Source: Belliella calami
Lineage (GTDB): Bacteria > Bacteroidota > Bacteroidia > Cytophagales > Cyclobacteriaceae
Length of the DNA stretch: 64,000 bases
Direction of reading: 5' to 3'
Assembly (NCBI RefSeq): GCF_022549695.1
Contig: NZ_JAKZGS010000001.1
Coordinates: 62,001 to 126,000 of the forward strand
The position numbers and the translations under genes are program-made. This document shows positions 60,188 to 64,000 of the stretch, piece after piece. Numbering within the stretch: the first letter of the stretch is position 1; each line of letters opens with the position of its first letter. Below the pieces are notes generated by a model. It worked only from the letters and a program-made list of their open reading frames with translations. It was not told the DNA's origin and searched no databases.

Positions 60188-63100
60188 ATGAACAGGATAT
60201 TTCAAAAGCTTTGGATAAGATTTGGCTTATCCTTTTCATTTATATTTTTAAGTTTCAATGTTTTTTCTCAAGGATTTTTTGGTCAACCATACAAGCATAT
60301 TCATGACGAAAAATGTGCTTCAGTACATATAGAAAAACTTCAAGAAGAAGCACTTGGAATCTATGGAAGTAGGGAATATTTCGAATCATGGATGGTTGGA
60401 AAAAAAGCAGAGATATCCAAAAGACCATCAATTCAAAATCGTCTTCAGAATGAAAGTAGGGTAATTCCAGTTGTAGTACATATCATACACAATGGGACAC
60501 CTGTAGGCCAAGGAGCAAACATCCCCCAATCACAGATTGAGGCTCAAATAAGATCCTTGAACGAGGATTTCAGAAGGGCAAACCAAGACCAGAATCAGAC
60601 ACCATCCGAATTTTTAAATGTTGCTGCAGATGCAAATATTGAATTTGTATTGGCAAAAGCTGATCCCAATGGCTTTCCTACCACAGGTATAGTCAGAGTA
60701 CAGGGGACCAGAACTGTATATGGCATTGATGACGCTTCCATAATTTCATCCATCTCTTCATGGCCCACAGAAGATTACTTAAACATATGGGTAGTTCCGC
60801 TTTCACAACCATTCATAGGATATGCCACATTTCCAGTATCCGACTTGCCTGGTTTGAATTTCGCTCCCTCACCAGCAGAGTTTGATGGCGTCACAGTAGA
60901 TTACAGGTATTTTGGTGAAGGTGGCAGTGCCGTTAGTGGTTCACGAGGTAGAACGGCAACACATGAAGTTGGTCACTATTTAGGCTTAAGGCATATCTGG
61001 GGAGATCCCAATACTGGTCAAGATGGTTGTTTGGTGGATGATTTCGTTGATGACACACCCAATCAAGACGCAGACAATAATAACTGTAGAATCAATAATC
61101 CAAGATTTTCATGTGGTACACGTGATATGACTGAAAATTACATGGATTACACCCCTGATGCTTGTATGAATTTGTTTACCCAAGGACAAGTTGACAGGAT
61201 GAATGTTGTGTTGGAGTTTAGTCCAAGAAGAGGATCTTTAATTAATAATTTTGCTACACAAGAACCTATCTTACCGAATTTAGATCTGTCTGTAGAAGAA
61301 ATTGTAAACCCAAAAGATCTCATTTGCTCAAATGTAATTGTGCCAGAAGTAGAATTCTTAAATAGAGGTTTGAATGTTATTAGTTCTGCAAGAATCGAGA
61401 TTTCATTAAATGACAATATTGTAGAAACAAGAGATCTGAGTTTAAATTTGGCTACAACCGAATCGATAACAGTTTCCTTTAATCCTATTACTCTTATTGG
61501 AGATGGTCAAACGGAATTCAAAGTGAGGATTATTCAAGTAAATGGTGGTATTGATGCAAACATCTCAAACAATGAGCGTACGAGTGTCCCAATTTTACAA
61601 ACTGAAATTAATCTCCCTTATTCTTTGGATCTTTCTGATGCAGGAAATGATTGGGTTATACGAAACCCTGACAATTTATTTACTTGGGAAAATGTGACGC
61701 TTCCAATTTCTGGTGTGAATCAAAACTTACTATTTATCAGACACTATGAATATGAAGCTCCCGGACAATTGGATTTCTTTATTTCTCCCACAGTCAATTT
61801 GACTAATTTTCCTAATGCTCAACTGACATTCAACTTAGCACACGCCCCATTTGAAAACCCTAGTTTGTCAGACATTCTTTTTGTAGCCGTCTCTACAGAT
61901 TGTGGAAACACATTTGACATCATTAACCCTCCATATAGTAAAGACAGAACCTTTCTTCAGACCTCCACTCCCACCCCGAATGAGTTTATCCCAACGAGCA
62001 ATGCTCAATTCAGAAGAGAGGTTTTAAACCTTTCTGCTTTTTCAGATTTCGATAATGTTAGAATCGCATTTATCACGAGAAATGGCTATGGAAATAACAT
62101 CTATTTAAAGGACATCGAAATCCTATCTGAAGAAACTTACAACTATAAATTAGACTTGAACAGATTGGTAAGTCCCGGGCCAATTAATGATGGCTCACAA
62201 TCATCTGAAGTAATTCAATTAACCAATTCTGGAAACTTACCTGTTAATGGATTTTTAATCAGCAGAAGAACTAATAGTGGAAGCGAACAAACATTTATCG
62301 CAAGAGGTCAGAATATAGAAGTAGGAACCACCACTACGCTAGAATTGCCAAATTCTATAGTAAATACTGGAGTTTCTAGACTTGAATATTTAATTGAAAA
62401 TCCGAATTTTGACCAAAATTTTGGTACTTCATCTAACCTTACTCAGTTTACTCTGAAAAATGAAGCTACCATAAGGTCACCATGGAGACAAAATTTCGAC
62501 GGAATAGTTTCATTCTTACCATGGTCAGCTATCAATGTAAACACAAATGAAAATACTTGGGAATTGATTTCACTTCAATCAGGATCTCAAAACAATGCTG
62601 TAGTGTTGGAAGGAATCGGTTCTGAAAACCCAAATTGGTTTGGATCACCGGTTTTTGATCTGAGTGTGAGTAGGCAAGCAAGTATTTTTTATGATCTCGG
62701 TGCTGGAAACCAAAGTGAAACCACCATATTCAAAACAATGGTTAGTACAGATGGCGGTGTCACTTATCAAGAGATAAACCGTAAAACCGGAACAGAAATC
62801 AACACAGTAGAAAATGGCGAATTTAATCCGAATGTTAGAGAAAACTACAGGAGAGAATTCGTAAATCTAACTGATTATGCTGGTTCAGGAGCCGATTCAA
62901 TTAGGGTTGCATTCGTAATTGAAAACGGCACAGATACGAATGGCTCTGTTTATTTGGACAATATAGAACTATTCCTTTCTGCAAATGAAGACCCTGTTGA
63001 TCCGGGACTTGGCAACACAGTAATCTTCCCTAACCCTGCTCGCGACATATTCAATATTGCCTTCAATTTTGCGACATATGAATCAGTGAATATTCAGGTA

Positions 63101-63256
63101 TTCTCGTCTACAGGTGCTCTTGTTCAAGATATAGATTATCCAAATACCTTGAACCAAACGTACAGTTTCTCTAGCCAACTTTTCTCTAAAGGTGTGTTTA
63201 TAGTAAAAATCACAAGTAACTCAATAACCGAAACCAGAAAGCTTATTATACATTAA
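60188..63256 (+). CDS. Secreted M43-family metalloprotease with T9SS type A domain
   Basis: The 1022-residue exported protein has a signal peptide (IFLSFNVFSQGFFGQ) and a propeptide-like region (about 30-90, KAEISKRPSIQNRLQNESRV). The pappalysin-type zinc protease domain (about 95-350) carries HEVGHYLGLRHIWG (zinc His residues near 259-270), GCLVDDFVDDTPNQ and ENYMDYTPDACMNLFT (Met-turn). Long beta-sandwich domains follow (about 360-930). The C terminus (VIFPNPARDIFNIAF ... KGVFIVKITSN ... RKLIIH) is a T9SS type A sorting signal. It likely degrades extracellular protein. Confidence 0.93.
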   Translation: MNRIFQKLWIRFGLSFSFIFLSFNVFSQGFFGQPYKHIHDEKCASVHIEKLQEEALGIYGSREYFESWMVGKKAEISKRPSIQNRLQNESRVIPVVVHIIHNGTPVGQGANIPQSQIEAQIRSLNEDFRRANQDQNQTPSEFLNVAADANIEFVLAKADPNGFPTTGIVRVQGTRTVYGIDDASIISSISSWPTEDYLNIWVVPLSQPFIGYATFPVSDLPGLNFAPSPAEFDGVTVDYRYFGEGGSAVSGSRGRTATHEVGHYLGLRHIWGDPNTGQDGCLVDDFVDDTPNQDADNNNCRINNPRFSCGTRDMTENYMDYTPDACMNLFTQGQVDRMNVVLEFSPRRGSLINNFATQEPILPNLDLSVEEIVNPKDLICSNVIVPEVEFLNRGLNVISSARIEISLNDNIVETRDLSLNLATTESITVSFNPITLIGDGQTEFKVRIIQVNGGIDANISNNERTSVPILQTEINLPYSLDLSDAGNDWVIRNPDNLFTWENVTLPISGVNQNLLFIRHYEYEAPGQLDFFISPTVNLTNFPNAQLTFNLAHAPFENPSLSDILFVAVSTDCGNTFDIINPPYSKDRTFLQTSTPTPNEFIPTSNAQFRREVLNLSAFSDFDNVRIAFITRNGYGNNIYLKDIEILSEETYNYKLDLNRLVSPGPINDGSQSSEVIQLTNSGNLPVNGFLISRRTNSGSEQTFIARGQNIEVGTTTTLELPNSIVNTGVSRLEYLIENPNFDQNFGTSSNLTQFTLKNEATIRSPWRQNFDGIVSFLPWSAINVNTNENTWELISLQSGSQNNAVVLEGIGSENPNWFGSPVFDLSVSRQASIFYDLGAGNQSETTIFKTMVSTDGGVTYQEINRKTGTEINTVENGEFNPNVRENYRREFVNLTDYAGSGADSIRVAFVIENGTDTNGSVYLDNIELFLSANEDPVDPGLGNTVIFPNPARDIFNIAFNFATYESVNIQVFSSTGALVQDIDYPNTLNQTYSFSSQLFSKGVFIVKITSNSITETRKLIIH

Positions 63257-63275
63257 AAAAAATTAAATATAATTT

Positions 63276-63283
63276 TACCTTTG
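63276..63283 (+). promoter_or_regulatory. Putative -7 element of the PASTA-domain gene
   Basis: TACCTTTG matches TAnnTTTG, 28 nt before the ATG at 63311. The -33 box is unclear. Confidence 0.4.
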
Positions 63284-63310
63284 TACGTTAGTTACAAAAA
63301 CATTCACTTC

Positions 63311-64000
63311 ATGGACAATATCAAAGATTCACTCAAAAAAGTCAGTATTCATATTGGCTTGATTTTAGGGGTAATCATTTTACTGACTTTTATCTTCTTA
63401 AAAGTATTTTTACCATCCTTCACCAATCACGGTGAGACCGTGTCAGTTCCTGACTTAGATGGTTTTGAATATAGTGAGATTGAAAGTTATCTTGAAAACA
63501 GAAATCTGAGATATGAAATAAATATTGACAGTGGGTTCAATGCTGAAATAAAACCACTGACAGTTCTCAAGCAAACACCAAAGGCAGGAACAAAAGTAAA
63601 ATCTGGTAGAAAAATCTACCTGACTTTGAATTCCAAAAATGCCCCAATGATCAAAATGCCAAACTTGGTAAATAGCCAATTGAAAAATGTTCAGGAAATA
63701 CTGTCAAATATAGGTTTGGTAAGAGGAGATATTAAGTATGTTCCGGATATTGGCCAAAACGTAGTATTGGAACAAAAATACAGAGGTAGAAATATTTCTG
63801 AAGGGTTCGAAATAGCAAAAGGTTCACAAATAGATCTTGTCGTTGGTGATGGCCTTGGCAATCAGATACTGGATGTGCCTAACTTGATAGGAATGGATGA
63901 GGTAGATGCTGAGTTTTTGATTATCGGTTCAGGTTTGAGAATGGGAAGAATCAATTATGTAACGACAGATACAGTTCCCCAAGGCACGATTATTAGACAC
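63311..64000 (+). CDS. PASTA-domain membrane protein (3' partial)
   Basis: The frame from the ATG at 63311 is open to the window end (230 codons). It has a short cytoplasmic N terminus, one membrane helix (IHIGLILGVIILLTFIFL, about 14-31) and extracytoplasmic PASTA repeats: about 44-113 (VSVPDLDGFEYSEIESYLEN ... QTPKAGTKVKSGRKIYLTLN), about 117-190 (IKMPNLVNSQLKNVQEILSN ... SEGFEIAKGSQIDLVVGDG) and a third beginning LDVPNLIGMDEVDAEF. PASTA domains bind peptidoglycan or unlinked muropeptide. Without a kinase domain it may be an orphan PASTA protein of Bacteroidota. Confidence 0.88.
   Translation, partial: MDNIKDSLKKVSIHIGLILGVIILLTFIFLKVFLPSFTNHGETVSVPDLDGFEYSEIESYLENRNLRYEINIDSGFNAEIKPLTVLKQTPKAGTKVKSGRKIYLTLNSKNAPMIKMPNLVNSQLKNVQEILSNIGLVRGDIKYVPDIGQNVVLEQKYRGRNISEGFEIAKGSQIDLVVGDGLGNQILDVPNLIGMDEVDAEFLIIGSGLRMGRINYVTTDTVPQGTIIRH

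Overview
The window looks like a chromosomal segment of a Bacteroidota bacterium of the Cytophagales, plausibly family Cyclobacteriaceae (Algoriphagus/Belliella-like). This placement is inferred from gene content and style; no search was run. The signs are three proteins with type IX secretion C-terminal domains (16995-20114, 37536-40331, 60188-63256), a SusE-like lipoprotein, many cleavable outer-membrane beta-barrels, Bacteroidetes-type promoters (TTG-N19-TAnnTTTG), low GC, and a Bacteroidetes-type Mrp without the usual Fe-S cysteines.

Layout. 1-1543 is the 3' part of menD, followed by about 1.1 kb of a 162-bp tandem repeat rich in perfect inverted repeats. 2723-4948 holds an MFS transporter and an HTH protein with a membrane domain. 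5454-8181 is a tandem duplication of a two-gene beta-barrel cassette (A1-B1-A2-B2), with the same 11-nt A/B overlap in both copies, followed by the 5'-truncated remnant of another outer-membrane protein and a secreted M28 peptidase. 10976-14229 is a lipid block: accA, then MBL hydrolase, patatin phospholipase and acyltransferase in a tight operon. 14681-15757 is an unusual array of two intact tRNA-Asp genes among at least seven tRNA-like degenerate copies carrying inserted TCCCGA/TCGGGA palindromes. 15901-23324 carries galE, a very large T9SS type B adhesin-like protein, merR-dprA and ffh. 23504-29329 is a glycoconjugate cluster (YfhO protein, methyltransferase, glycosyltransferase, flippase). 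29874-34766 has a tandem universal stress protein, an ECF sigma operon, mscL, and mgsA-pfkA joined by TAATG.

34830-47405 is a starch/maltose utilisation region: lipoprotein GH13 amylase, class II fructose-bisphosphate aldolase, secreted multidomain GH13 amylase and a SusE-like binding protein on the minus strand; a LacI regulator, GH31 alpha-glucosidase and SLC45-like sugar transporter on the plus strand. Candidate LacI operators lie in the two control regions. No SusC/SusD pair is present in the window. With pfkA, mgsA and fba nearby, the block links surface starch cleavage to glycolysis and methylglyoxal overflow.

47417-53252 is an accessory region with lipoproteins of unknown function, a cytoplasmic substrate-binding-fold protein, a beta-propeller-like lipoprotein split by a one-base change in a homopolymer, and a lipoprotein with a JAMM/MPN-like metal-binding motif. 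53521-64000 returns to housekeeping genes (surE, ribBA, dnaG, mrp, nfu), then a secreted M43 metalloprotease and the start of a PASTA-domain membrane protein that runs off the end.
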